NCBI RefSeq assembly: GCF_014196835.1
Contig: NZ_JACIEK010000009.1
Location: 62,001 to 126,000, forward strand
Reading direction: 5' to 3'
DNA: 64,000 nucleotides
From: Aureimonas pseudogalii
GTDB taxonomy: Bacteria; Pseudomonadota; Alphaproteobacteria; Rhizobiales; Rhizobiaceae
Shown: in pieces, positions 44,367 to 52,831 of the stretch
How the letters are laid out: every line of letters begins with the position of its first letter
How positions within the stretch are numbered: position 1 is the first letter of the stretch
Notes under the pieces: generated by a model
The model's database searches: none
Seen by the model: the letters and a program-made list of their open reading frames with translations, nothing else
Told to the model about the DNA's origin: nothing
Made by a program: the position numbers and the translations under genes

Positions 44367-44390
44367 AAAAAGCCGGCGTCGGCCGCCGGC
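44367..44390 (-). terminator. Intrinsic-terminator-like hairpin between ftsI and murE
   Basis: A perfect 7-bp GCCGGCG stem (44372-44378 with 44384-44390, 5-nt loop) is followed directly by TTTTT on the transcribed strand. It lies 70-93 bases after the ftsI stop and 25 bases before the murE start codon. Confidence 0.7.
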
Positions 44391-44459
44391 CTTTCGTTTT
44401 CGTGATGATCGTCGTCGGCGTCTTAGAACACCCAGCCTGGCGAATGAAGCGTTTTGGCG

Positions 44460-46172
44460 TCAGTAGGAGACGAGGAGCTGCTTGCCGGTCTCGCCGAAGT
44501 CCGGCGCCACGTTGAGGAAGGTTGCGGCGCGGCGCACCACGTTGCCCACCATAACGCCTGCGTTGAAGCCGGCGGTGGCGTTCGGATCCTTCTCGAAGCG
44601 CTTGGGCTCGTCGATGACGACCGCCACCACGTAGCGCGGCTTCTCGATCGGGAAGGCGCCGATATAGGCGTTGAAGCGCTTGTCCTTGGAGTAGCGACCG
44701 TTCTCGACCTTCTCGGCCGTGCCGGTCTTGCCGCCGACATGGTAGCCGGGAACGTTGGCGCGCTTGCCCGAGCCCTGCTCGCCGTTGAGGCGGAAGATGC
44801 CGCGCATCTCGTCGGAGGTCTGCTGCGAGACGACCCGCGTCTTGAGCGCATCGGCCTCTTCCTTCGTGCGGGGCAGGAAGGTCGGCGGAATGTACCAGCC
44901 GCCGTTGGCGATGGCGGCGGCCGCGACCACCGTCTGCAGCGGCGTCGTGGAGACGCCGTGGCCGAAGGCGATCGTCATCGAGTTGATCTTCTTCCAGACC
45001 TTCGGCTGCGTCGGCGTCGCCACCTCGGGCAGCTCGGTCTTCATGCGCGACAGGAGGCCGAGGCGCGTCAGGAACTCCTTGTGCCCGTCGATGCCGATGA
45101 GATCGGCCTCGCGTGCCGAACCGACGTTCGAGGAATACTCGAAGATCTCCGGCACCGAGAGCGGCCGCCCCTTGCCGTGGAACTCCTTGATGGTGAAGCC
45201 GGCGACGCGGAAGGGCCGGGTGTCGAAGATGTCGGTAACCTTCACCTTGCCCGAATCCAGCGCCATTGCGGTGGTGAAGATCTTGAAGGTCGAGCCCATC
45301 TCGAACGTGCCCGCCGACATGCGGTTGAGATTGTCCTTCTTCAGGGCGTCGCCGGGCGTGTTGGGATCGTAGTCGGGCACCGAGGCCATGGCGACGACCT
45401 CGCCGGTCTCGACATTGATCACCACGCCGCCCGCGGCGATCGCCTGATAGCGGCCGAGGCCGGCCATCAACTCGTCGCGCAGCACATGCTGAACACGCAA
45501 GTCGATCGAGAGCTTTACCGGCTCCATCGCGTCGTTGGAGGCGAAGCCGCTCGTCTGCAGGTCGCGGAACCCGGAGTCGTCGACATACTTCTCCATGCCG
45601 GCGATGCCCTGGTTGTCGACGTTCACCGCGCCGACGATGTGCGACGCGGTGGGGCCGCCCGGATAGAAGCGCCGCTTCTCGGTGCGGAAGCCGATGCCGG
45701 GAATGCCGAGCGCCAGGATCTCCTGCTGCTGGCGCGGCGTCAGTTCGCGCTTCAGCCAGGCGAAGCCGGCCTTCGACGACAGCCGGGCGTGCAGCACCTT
45801 CGGGTTGAGGTCCGGCAGCACGGTCAGCAGCGATTCCGTCGCCTCGTCGGCGTCGACGATGCGCTTGGGCTCGGCGAAGAGCGAGGCGGTCTTGATGTCG
45901 GTGGCGAGAACCTCGCCGTTGCGGTCCACAAGGTCGGGCCGCGTAATCGGCCCGGCGCCCGACGCGGCGCGGTAGGTGTCGTTGGGGTCGGACACCGCGC
46001 CCCACATCACCAGGCGTCCGCCGATCACGAGATAGACCGAGCAGAACAACGCGGTGGCGATCGCGAAGCGCGCCTTGTTGCGCGGCGCCTCGACGCGGCG
46101 GGGCTTCAGCCCCAGCGTCGGCGCGGCCTGTGGTCTGGCCCTCGCGGGCACGAGCTTGCGAAGGTCGATCAT
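44460..46172 (-). CDS. ftsI: Septal peptidoglycan transpeptidase FtsI (PBP3)
   Basis: The 570-residue class B penicillin-binding protein cross-links septal peptidoglycan. It has a cytoplasmic tail, one transmembrane helix (about residues 34-55), a pedestal domain, and a transpeptidase domain with STFK (nucleophile near residue 298), SSN near 350 and KTGTAE near 480. Its ATG overlaps the ftsL stop codon. Confidence 0.97.
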   Translation of the reverse strand: MIDLRKLVPARARPQAAPTLGLKPRRVEAPRNKARFAIATALFCSVYLVIGGRLVMWGAVSDPNDTYRAASGAGPITRPDLVDRNGEVLATDIKTASLFAEPKRIVDADEATESLLTVLPDLNPKVLHARLSSKAGFAWLKRELTPRQQQEILALGIPGIGFRTEKRRFYPGGPTASHIVGAVNVDNQGIAGMEKYVDDSGFRDLQTSGFASNDAMEPVKLSIDLRVQHVLRDELMAGLGRYQAIAAGGVVINVETGEVVAMASVPDYDPNTPGDALKKDNLNRMSAGTFEMGSTFKIFTTAMALDSGKVKVTDIFDTRPFRVAGFTIKEFHGKGRPLSVPEIFEYSSNVGSAREADLIGIDGHKEFLTRLGLLSRMKTELPEVATPTQPKVWKKINSMTIAFGHGVSTTPLQTVVAAAAIANGGWYIPPTFLPRTKEEADALKTRVVSQQTSDEMRGIFRLNGEQGSGKRANVPGYHVGGKTGTAEKVENGRYSKDKRFNAYIGAFPIEKPRYVVAVVIDEPKRFEKDPNATAGFNAGVMVGNVVRRAATFLNVAPDFGETGKQLLVSY

Positions 46173-46534
46173 CGAGCCTTGGCTCCCGCGGCGGAGGCGA
46201 ATTTCTGGGGCGAGGTCGCGCTCGGCTCGGGCAGGAGCTGCACGGGCGGCGCGGGAAGCTGGTTCGGCTCGACGATCTGCTCGGGCTGGGTCGGGCGCAG
46301 GCGCAGATCACCCTCGAACGCCTTCGCCAGCTCCTCCAGTCGGTTCGGCTGGTTCATCAGGCTCCAGTCGGCCTCGAGCAGCTTGATGGTCTCGCGCTCC
46401 AGCGCGATCTTGCGGTCGAGCAGCATCACCTCGTGCTCAACCGCCTCGGCCTGGTACTTCTGGCCGAAGGTCCAGGCGGCGGCGGCGAGCATGATGACGA
46501 CGAGGAGGACGTCGAACGTCTTCAGGATGGGCAT
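46169..46534 (-). CDS. ftsL: Cell division protein FtsL
   Basis: The 121-residue bitopic protein has one N-terminal transmembrane helix (about residues 5-24), a periplasmic coiled-coil stretch (AVEHEVMLLDRKIALERETIKLLEADW) and a Pro-rich tail. Sequence conservation in this family is low; identity rests on size, topology and its place between rsmH and ftsI, with start codon directly following the rsmH stop (TGAATG). Confidence 0.88.
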   Translation of the reverse strand: MPILKTFDVLLVVIMLAAAAWTFGQKYQAEAVEHEVMLLDRKIALERETIKLLEADWSLMNQPNRLEELAKAFEGDLRLRPTQPEQIVEPNQLPAPPVQLLPEPSATSPQKFASAAGAKAR

Positions 46535-47569
46535 TCAGGCTCCGGACGGCGGCAGGTCTGCGAGGGTCGGCAGATCGGTGAAGTCCATCGCGCCGGCGCC
46601 GGAGCGCGCGGGCGCCTCGGTGCGGACGGCGGATCGCAGCTTGGCCGAGCGGGCACGAGGGTTGGAGGCGATCTCCTCGTCCGTGCCGGTGGCGGCCTTG
46701 TTGCGCGAGTCGAATGTGCGGTCCTTATGCTGAACATCCGGTAAATGCCGCGACACCGTCGCGGCCTCGGAGCGGTCGCGCAGGAAGCGCTTGACGATGC
46801 GGTCCTCCAGCGAATGGAAGGTCACGACGCAGAGCCGGCCGCCGGGCTTGAGCACCCGCTCGGCCGCGACCAGCGCGCGCACGAGTTCGCCGAGCTCGTC
46901 GTTGACGAAGATCCGCAGCGCCTGGAAGGTGCGGGTCGCCGGATCGATCTTGTCTTTCGGGTTGCGCCCGATGGTCCTGGCGACGAGGCCGGCGAGATCG
47001 AGCGTGCGCTCGAAGGGACGCTCCGCCCGGCGCGCGTCGATGGCGCGGGCGATGCGCCCGGCCTGCCGCTCGTCGCCGAGGAAGTTGAAGATGCGCGCGA
47101 GGTCGCCGATCTTAAGCCGGTTCACGACGTCGGCCGCCGTCGGCCCGTCGCGGCTCATGCGCATGTCGAGTGGCCCGTCCTTCTGGAACGAGAAGCCCCG
47201 GTCGCCATCGTCGATCTGCATGGAGGAGACGCCGATGTCGAGCACCACGCCGTCGAGCGGCCCCTCGCCGCGCTCGGCGACGATCGCCTCCAGATCGCCG
47301 AAGCGACCATGGTGGAGCGCGAGGCCGGGATGGGCGGCCAGCATCGGCGCGGCCGCCGCGATCGCGGTGGGATCGCGGTCGATGCCGACGATGCGGGCGC
47401 CGCGCGAGAGAAGGGCGGCCGAATAGCCGCCCGCCCCGAAGGTGCCGTCGACCATGCGGTCGCCGGGCTTCGGGTCCAGGGCGTCGAGAACCTGACCGAG
47501 AAGCACCGGAATGTGACGAACCGGTCCGCCATCGGCAGGCTCCTCGGCCATGCCGTGATCCGTCATCAT
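46535..47569 (-). CDS. rsmH: 16S rRNA (cytosine(1402)-N(4))-methyltransferase
   Basis: The 344-residue SAM-dependent enzyme (formerly MraW) methylates C1402 of 16S rRNA. Motifs are [13 protein letters not shown] near residue 19, [14 protein letters not shown] near 41, [14 protein letters not shown] near 108 and [17 protein letters not shown] near 260. Its first ATG overlaps the mraZ stop (ATGA). A longer open frame to 48067 is not real because it spans mraZ. Confidence 0.96.
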   Translation of the reverse strand: MMTDHGMAEEPADGGPVRHIPVLLGQVLDALDPKPGDRMVDGTFGAGGYSAALLSRGARIVGIDRDPTAIAAAAPMLAAHPGLALHHGRFGDLEAIVAERGEGPLDGVVLDIGVSSMQIDDGDRGFSFQKDGPLDMRMSRDGPTAADVVNRLKIGDLARIFNFLGDERQAGRIARAIDARRAERPFERTLDLAGLVARTIGRNPKDKIDPATRTFQALRIFVNDELGELVRALVAAERVLKPGGRLCVVTFHSLEDRIVKRFLRDRSEAATVSRHLPDVQHKDRTFDSRNKAATGTDEEIASNPRARSAKLRSAVRTEAPARSGAGAMDFTDLPTLADLPPSGA

Positions 47570-48039
47570 TCCGGTGTACTCTCGGACACGCCCCGACCTT
47601 GGCGGCGCGCGGTGAGCCGCGCCCTCGCCTCGGCCCTGTGGGCTTCGAACCGGGATGGCTCCCAGAGTTGAAAGAAGTGGCTGCGCCCCACGAAGGCGAC
47701 CCGATCGGTGATGCCGGTGTGGGTTCGGATGAAGTCGGTGATCATGATCCGCCCCTCCGAATCGAATTTCAGGAAGGCGCCGTCCCCGTAGGCGAAGAGC
47801 GACATGTCGGCGTACTCCTCGCTGAACGGATCCTCCTCGGCCATCCGCGTCTCGTAGCGCTCGAGCAGATCCATGCCGCCGACGTCGATCGCCGACTGCC
47901 CGATCGCCTGCAGCGCGTAGAGCTCGCGGAATCCCTTGGCGGCCAGCACCTGCCGGAACGGCGCGGGCACCGACGCCCGCCCCTTGGCGTCGATGTTGTT
48001 GATCGAGTTGGACAGAAAGCGGTCCGACACGTTCGACAC
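47566..48039 (-). CDS. mraZ: Transcriptional regulator MraZ
   Basis: The 157-residue protein has two AbrB-like swapped-hairpin domains; the first starts [23 protein letters not shown] with the DAKGR motif, the second includes DSEGRIMI near residue 95. MraZ binds TGGG-type repeats upstream of its own operon and represses it in E. coli. The GTG at 48039 has AGGAG four bases upstream; the open frame continues to 48300 but that extension is unlike the family. Confidence 0.93.
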   Translation of the reverse strand: MSNVSDRFLSNSINNIDAKGRASVPAPFRQVLAAKGFRELYALQAIGQSAIDVGGMDLLERYETRMAEEDPFSEEYADMSLFAYGDGAFLKFDSEGRIMITDFIRTHTGITDRVAFVGRSHFFQLWEPSRFEAHRAEARARLTARRQGRGVSESTPE

Positions 48040-48218
48040 CCGGCTCCTGTTTCGAACACTCCCGCATTCGGCTGACGCTCGCTCCCGGTTTCGATTCTGA
48101 ACACGCAAACGCACGCGCAGGGCGGCAGGCCGCCTCGCACCCCCGATCGAACAGACCGAAGCTCGCAACTTCCGATGTATGGAATCGACTCGTGAACGAG
48201 CCTTATTTCGATGAAGAT

Positions 48219-48252
48219 TGGGATAACATGGGACCCCATGGGGGTCAATGGG
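48219..48252. promoter_or_regulatory. Probable MraZ operator: four TGGG repeats at 10-bp spacing
   Basis: TGGG begins at 48219, 48229, 48239 and 48249 on the plus strand, exactly one helical turn apart, about 180-213 bases upstream of the mraZ start. MraZ of E. coli binds TGGGN repeats separated by 5 bases (same 10-bp period). The orientation here is on the strand opposite to mraZ. Confidence 0.6.
48220..48248 (-). promoter_or_regulatory. Candidate mraZ promoter overlapping the operator
   Basis: On the minus strand TTGACC (48248-48243) and TATCCC (48225-48220) stand 17 bases apart, a sigma-70-like arrangement with a good -35 and weak -10, lying within the TGGG repeats. It would give an mRNA leader of about 170 bases before mraZ. 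Confidence 0.4.
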
Positions 48253-48599
48253 AACGCGGCCGTCGCGATCCACCCGGGCGGGCATACCCAGCGCCCGCAC
48301 CTGCCGCTCAAGCCATTGAGATCATTATGGTTAATTAGGCGCTTGGTGATGGTGTCGAAAGCCGCCGACGCGGTCTTCGCAGTGCGAAAAGGTCCATCTT
48401 TTCAGAGGGTTTGGTCCGCTCTTTCGACCCCGTTCCCGCCGCCACAATTTCCGGCTTGTGCACAATGATCTCGCGCAAAAGGCGCAACGATCCGATGAGC
48501 GAGGCGCGATCCCACGCGCTGGAAGAGGCGGCACGCGGGCGCCCTGACAACGAGCCGCCGGTGCACGAAGGGGCCCAGGGTGGGATGCTGTCCCATGGC
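48253..48599. other. Intergenic stretch between mraZ control region and rnpB terminator
   Basis: No gene is supported here: short open frames on both strands lack domains and ribosome binding sites. An AT-rich patch at 48320-48340 contains TTAACCAT on the minus strand (48327-48334), the 8-base form of CtrA site described in Caulobacter, about 290 bases upstream of mraZ. The evidence for function is weak. Confidence 0.4.
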
Positions 48600-48631
48600 A
48601 AAAACCCCGCCGCGCTCAGAAGCGGACGGGG
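48600..48631 (-). terminator. Intrinsic terminator after rnpB
   Basis: A GC-rich stem (48605-48613 with 48622-48631, one bulged base) is followed by TTTTT on the minus strand, about 20 bases beyond the 3' end of the RNase P RNA. Confidence 0.75.
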
Positions 48632-48651
48632 ATGACGGTTCGGCTGTGTGA

Positions 48652-49078
48652 AAATACCAGTCGGCCTATAAGCCGGGTTCTGTGCACCAGCTTGCGCTGG
48701 GCGGCGACCATTCCTCTGGGACGCCGCTCGCGCGGCGCCTCTAGCAACCCACCCGAACGACCGGCCCGGAGAGGGCTGGCGGTTTCCCGCCGCGTCGTTC
48801 CTATTCGGTCTTGCTCCCGGTGGGGTTTGCCCTGCCGCCCCTGTTGCCAGCGGCGCGGTGGGCTCTTACCCCACCGTTTCACCCTTACCTCCCATGGGAT
48901 CGACACCCGGCGGGAAACCCGCCCGGTGCCGCATGGAAGGCGGTCTGTTCTCTGTGGCACTGTCCCTGGGGTCGCCCCCGCCGGACGTTATCCGGCACCG
49001 TTTCTCCGTGGAGCCCGGACTTTCCTCCCTCGCCGTCTTTCGACACGTGACGAGAGCGGCCGCCCAGCCGACTGGTGC
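48652..49078 (-). ncRNA. rnpB: RNase P RNA component, type A
   Basis: The catalytic RNA of RNase P, which trims tRNA 5' leaders. On the minus strand the conserved blocks appear in order: GAGGGAGGAAAGTCCGGGCT, ACAGAGAACAGACCGCC, GGTAAGGGTGAAACGGTG, GGGAGCAAGACCGAATAGG, and CAGAACCCGGCTTATAGG near the 3' end. The outer helix P1 pairs ten bases perfectly (49067-49076 with 48656-48665), which sets the ends to within a few bases. Its place upstream of mraZ is common in Rhizobiales. Confidence 0.95.
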
Positions 49079-49147
49079 CCGCGGTGTCGCCCGCCAGGCC
49101 GGCCAAGTCAACCGCAGCCGGTCTCAGTGCGGGCTTGTGTGCCCCTG

Positions 49148-49696
49148 CTAGATCGATGCGAGGACGACCTTGACCTTCTCGCAATAGCGGGCGGAGGTCG
49201 GGTTCATGCGCTTGGAATAATGGCCGGCATTGTACTTGAGGATCGTGCCGCAGAGCGTTCCGCCGCCGCGGCGCTCGGCGCCGGCGAGATACTTCATGCC
49301 GTATTTGATGTTGACGGCCGGGTTGTAGAGCGCGTTGGCGTCGCCTTCGAAGCCCATGTCGCGGGCCGTGGCGGGCTTGATCTGCATCAGGCCGATCTCG
49401 CCGGCGCGGCCGGTCACGTCGATGCGGTAGTTGCTCTCCACCGAGACGATGGCATGGGCGAGTTCCACGGGAACGCCGGCCGCCTTGGCCTCGCGCTCGA
49501 TGATGTCGGCGAAGGGCCGGCTGCGAAGGCTCGCCGTCTCGGACGCGTTCTGCATCGGGGCAGGATCGGCCGCGTCGGAGGCGGCGGGCTTTCCCATGGG
49601 TGCGAGGGAGGTGGAGGAGGCGGTGTCGGCGGCGGCCCCGGAAATCTGGGCAAGCGAAATCGTCACGGCGCAAGCCATGGCAGGCAGTCGTCTCAT
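49148..49696 (-). CDS. Lytic transglycosylase, SLT domain
   Basis: The 182-residue exported protein has a signal peptide (about residues 1-24), a low-complexity linker and a small SLT domain: VSVESNYR near residue 87 with the catalytic glutamate, GEIGLMQIKPATA near 100 and LKYNAGHYS near 152. It would cleave peptidoglycan glycan strands to anhydro-muropeptides in the periplasm. The interval to the next gene (49697-49897) holds no recognised gene. Confidence 0.92.
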   Translation of the reverse strand: MRRLPAMACAVTISLAQISGAAADTASSTSLAPMGKPAASDAADPAPMQNASETASLRSRPFADIIEREAKAAGVPVELAHAIVSVESNYRIDVTGRAGEIGLMQIKPATARDMGFEGDANALYNPAVNIKYGMKYLAGAERRGGGTLCGTILKYNAGHYSKRMNPTSARYCEKVKVVLASI

Positions 49697-49897
49697 TTCA
49701 GTCCTAGCGGATTGTCGGCACGCCCGCTCTACGCGCCGGCTGCCGTCCCCAGTTCAGCCGCAAGATCCGCAGCGGCGATGACGAGAGGGGTTTTGCCCGC
49801 GAAATTCACCGCGAATGTGGTCGTGCGGTAACGGAACATTAAAAGCTGAAACAAAACGAGTTCGAGGCTGGCGGGAACCTTGTGCCCCGCAGCATAT

Positions 49898-50641
49898 TCA
49901 GAAGCTCTTGAGCAGCGCATGTAGGGTGGCGACGGTCGCGGCATCCGCCACCCCGTCGATGCGCGATGGCCGAAACCGGCGCTGGAAGGCGATGGTGGCG
50001 AGACGCGTGTGTGCCGTGAAAAGTCCATCGACATCAATGGTATAGCCGACCATTCCTAGCATGGACTGATAGGCTGCTACCGGCTCGCCACGGTCGCCCT
50101 GCGACAAAAACCGGCCACTGCGCAAGTTCGATGGCGGAACCCAACGCCCGACGCCGGCCCGGAAAAGTTGATCCCAGGGAAAGAGTTCGCCGGGATCTTC
50201 CTTCCTCGCTGGCGCGATATCGGAATGCGCCACGATGTTGGCGGCCGGAATCTGCCAGCGATCGACACAATCGCGACACAATCGAACGACCGAGGCGATC
50301 TGCTCGGGAGGGAATGGACGGTAGCCGTGCTCATGGCCGGGATTGACGATCTCGATGCCGATCGAGCGCGAGTTGACGTCGCCGTGCCCTGCCCAGTTCG
50401 ACACACCCGCATGCCAGGCGCGGCGCGCCTCGGGCACGAGTTGCACGACGCTGCCGTCCTCGTCGACGACGTAGTGAGCCGAGACCTCGGCGGCGGGATC
50501 GGTCAGCCGTTCGAGTGCTGCCGCGGCACTGACCATGCCGGTGTAGTGGAGGACGAGCATGTCCGGGCGTTCCACGCCCACGCGCTCGCCCTGGTTGGGC
50601 GAGGCAAGGATTCGATCAACGAGCCTCGTGTTGGGCGTCAC
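49898..50641 (-). CDS. N-acetylmuramoyl-L-alanine amidase, AmpD/AmiD type, with peptidoglycan-binding domain
   Basis: The 247-residue protein has an amidase_2 domain with zinc ligands in LHYTG near residue 33 and AHSDIAPARKEDPG near 148, and a C-terminal PG_binding_1 helical domain (about 180-245). No signal peptide is visible, suggesting a cytosolic recycling role like AmpD, though the peptidoglycan-binding domain is more usual for exported forms such as AmiD. The GTG at 50641 overlaps the stop of the upstream DnaJ/TerB gene (GTGA). Confidence 0.9.
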   Translation of the reverse strand: MTPNTRLVDRILASPNQGERVGVERPDMLVLHYTGMVSAAAALERLTDPAAEVSAHYVVDEDGSVVQLVPEARRAWHAGVSNWAGHGDVNSRSIGIEIVNPGHEHGYRPFPPEQIASVVRLCRDCVDRWQIPAANIVAHSDIAPARKEDPGELFPWDQLFRAGVGRWVPPSNLRSGRFLSQGDRGEPVAAYQSMLGMVGYTIDVDGLFTAHTRLATIAFQRRFRPSRIDGVADAATVATLHALLKSF

Positions 50642-51354
50642 GTGACCGCCAGCTTGCCGACGGTCTCCCACGCGGCGTTGATCGCCTTCATTCGCTCGGT
50701 CGCAATCGCCATGAACTCGCTGGGCACGCCGCGCGCGACCAGCCGGTCCGGATGGTTCTCGCGCACCAGCGCGATGTAGTGCTTGCGGATCGTTTCCGGC
50801 GAATCGGTCGGCTCGACGCCGAGCACGGCATAGGCTCCGGCTTCCCCGCCCGAGATGTGGCGCGCCTTCAGCCGGTCGAACTGGCGGGCGCTCAAGCCGA
50901 AGAGCTGCGAGACGCGTTCGAGGAAGGCGAGTTCGCGCTCGTGCACGAAGCCGTCGGCGCCCGCGATGTGGAAGAGGCCGTCGAGCACATCGACGAGCAG
51001 CGCGCACTCGCCCTCGCCGCTCTGGCAGAGACCCCGCATCTTCAGCGCGTAGCTCTCGAAGCCGGCCGTGTCCTGCTTGGCGAGGTCGTAGAGCCGGAAG
51101 ACGTTGCGCACCTCATCGGGCGGGATCTGGAAAATACGCCGAAAGGCGGAGATCTCGTCCTGGCTCACCACCCCGTCGGCCTTCGCCATCTTGGCCGAGA
51201 GGGCGATCATCGCCACCGAGAACGCGACGCGGCGGCGCGTTTCCGCGTCGCCGGAGAAGCTCGACCGGATCCGCTCGACGATCGCCTCGATGGTGGAGAG
51301 GCCGCTCGACGCGAGATCGCGCAGCAGCTGGCCAAGGCTGGAGAAGATCGACAT
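50638..51354 (-). CDS. DjlA-like protein (TerB and DnaJ domains)
   Basis: The 238-residue protein combines a TerB-like helical domain (about residues 35-160, with acidic motifs KADGVVSQDE and GADGFVHERE) and a C-terminal J domain (about 170-235) with the HPD tripeptide that stimulates DnaK. No clear transmembrane anchor is seen, unlike E. coli DjlA. ATGs at 51369, 51363 and 51354 are all possible; the last gives the MSIFSSLGQ start. It is translationally coupled to the amidase gene, a frequent pairing in Rhizobiales. Confidence 0.88.
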   Translation of the reverse strand: MSIFSSLGQLLRDLASSGLSTIEAIVERIRSSFSGDAETRRRVAFSVAMIALSAKMAKADGVVSQDEISAFRRIFQIPPDEVRNVFRLYDLAKQDTAGFESYALKMRGLCQSGEGECALLVDVLDGLFHIAGADGFVHERELAFLERVSQLFGLSARQFDRLKARHISGGEAGAYAVLGVEPTDSPETIRKHYIALVRENHPDRLVARGVPSEFMAIATERMKAINAAWETVGKLAVT

Positions 51355-51477
51355 GGGGTCCATTCCCATTCGCGACTCTTGCGTCGCACGCTTCTTCTAC
51401 TGCGTTGCCGTGCTCTCCGAAAGCGGACGAAGCGGATGACGGTGCGTTTCCGCCGCCGGCCGATGGTCAAAACGAAA

Positions 51478-51503
51478 GAACCCGCAGCGACGGCTGCGGG
51501 TTC
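51478..51503 (-). terminator. Intrinsic terminator after Thr-rich lipoprotein gene
   Basis: A perfect 11-bp stem (51478-51488 with 51493-51503, 4-nt loop) is followed on the minus strand by TTTCGTTTT, 32 bases past the stop codon. Confidence 0.75.
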
Positions 51504-51534
51504 TCGGGTGCGCTTCGGCGATGCGAAGGGAGAA

Positions 51535-51750
51535 TCAGTTGGCCGGCGCGGTGGTCCCGGTGGTGCCGGTCGCGGGCGTCGTGGTGGTCGTCGTGCCCAT
51601 CGTTCCCGTGGTGCCCGTTGCGGGCGTGGTGGTGGTGGTCGCGGGCGCGGTGGTCGTCGTGGTCGCAGCCGGCGTCGAGGACGAGTTGTCCGAGCAGGCG
51701 GAGAGCGCCAGGAGGGCAGCGGCGCCGAGAGCGAAAGTGAACGTCTTCAT
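51535..51750 (-). CDS. Small threonine-rich lipoprotein-like protein
   Basis: The 71-residue protein begins with a lipoprotein signal peptide ending LLALSAC (cysteine at residue 19), followed almost entirely by Thr, Ala, Pro and Gly with two copies of a TTTTTPATGTTGT-type repeat. It has its own terminator. No domain is recognised; a surface or periplasmic spacer-like lipoprotein is the most that can be said. Confidence 0.75.
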   Translation of the reverse strand: MKTFTFALGAAALLALSACSDNSSSTPAATTTTTAPATTTTTPATGTTGTMGTTTTTTPATGTTGTTAPAN

Positions 51751-51945
51751 GATAAGTGGTTCCTTGGTTCAAGGGTCGTCCCGGCGTTCAACGGGCGGAT
51801 CGCCGATTGGTTCGCTTAATTCGCCATCACGCATCATTTCCTCCGGTCACGCTTCGGCCATCACGTCGCGGTGTGACGTGCCGACGGCCCAGCTTCGCGA
51901 AAGCTGCCGCCGCGAGGGTCGCGAACGGCCGACGGAGGAACGGGA

Positions 51946-52752
51946 ATGCTGGCACGACGACTGGGCGCAGGCACGATGCGGCGCGTCCCGAGAGGCCGAG
52001 CGGCGCTGCTCGCGACCGTCTCAGCGGCGCTTCTGACCATTGCCGGCTGCCAGAGCGCCTCGCTCGACGCAGGTGATCTCGGCCTCACCAACATCTCGGG
52101 AACACGGCCCGACCATTATCCCGTGCACGGCATCGACGTGTCCAAGTACCAGGGCGAGATCGACTGGCAGGCCGCGCGCCGAGGCGGTGTCGCCTTCGCC
52201 TATCTCAAGTCGACCGAGGGCGGCGACCGGGTCGATTCGTCCTTCGCCCGCAACTGGAAGGACGCGCATGCGGCCAACGTGCCGCGCGGCGCCTACCATT
52301 TCTTCTACTGGTGCCGGCCGGGCATCGAGCAGGCGCGCTGGTTCATCTCCAACGTGCCGAAGGACCGCGACGCCCTGCCCCCGGTGATCGACGTCGAGTG
52401 GACGCCGGATTCGCCGACCTGCACCCGCCGCCCGCCGCGCGACGAGATGGTGCGCGAGATGAGCGCCTTCATGGACGCGCTGGAACGCCATTACGGCGTG
52501 CGCCCCATCGTCTACGCGCCGATCGACATCCATCGCGACCGCCTCGTCGGCACCTTCCCGCAGCACCAGTTCTGGCTGCGCGGCGTGAAGGACCATCCCG
52601 ACGTCAACTATTCCGGACGCGACTTCCGCTTCTGGCAGTGGACGGCGACGGGCACCGTGCCGGGGGTCAAGGGCGAGGTCGACCGCAACGCCTTTTCCGG
52701 TAGCCGGGACGACTGGAAGCGCTGGCTCGAAGCGCACCGCGCGCCGTCTTGA
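51946..52752 (+). CDS. GH25 family muramidase (lysozyme-like) lipoprotein
   Basis: The 268-residue protein has a signal sequence with lipobox IAGC (cysteine near residue 35) and a GH25 catalytic domain: GIDVSKYQGEIDW near residue 63, AYLKSTEGG near 85, VIDVEW with the catalytic acidic pair near 147, and a closing QWTATGTVPG near 235. It would hydrolyse the MurNAc-GlcNAc bond of peptidoglycan. A GGAGG ribosome binding site precedes the ATG. Confidence 0.93.
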   Translation: MLARRLGAGTMRRVPRGRAALLATVSAALLTIAGCQSASLDAGDLGLTNISGTRPDHYPVHGIDVSKYQGEIDWQAARRGGVAFAYLKSTEGGDRVDSSFARNWKDAHAANVPRGAYHFFYWCRPGIEQARWFISNVPKDRDALPPVIDVEWTPDSPTCTRRPPRDEMVREMSAFMDALERHYGVRPIVYAPIDIHRDRLVGTFPQHQFWLRGVKDHPDVNYSGRDFRFWQWTATGTVPGVKGEVDRNAFSGSRDDWKRWLEAHRAPS

Positions 52753-52831
52753 CGCCTCCGCTTCTTCAAAGCGCCGCTTTTGCCGGGTTGAGCATGCGCC
52801 ATACCCCATCCTCGCGAGGTTTTCCGCCATC

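Noticed and set aside
46535-48067. A 510-codon frame extending rsmH through mraZ
   Set aside because: The first 166 codons overlap mraZ in another frame; the ATGA start at 47569 fits the family.
48040-48300. Ninety-codon N-terminal extension of MraZ
   Set aside because: MraZ proteins begin next to the RFLSN motif; the extension covers the probable promoter and operator, and the GTG at 48039 has an AGGAG site.
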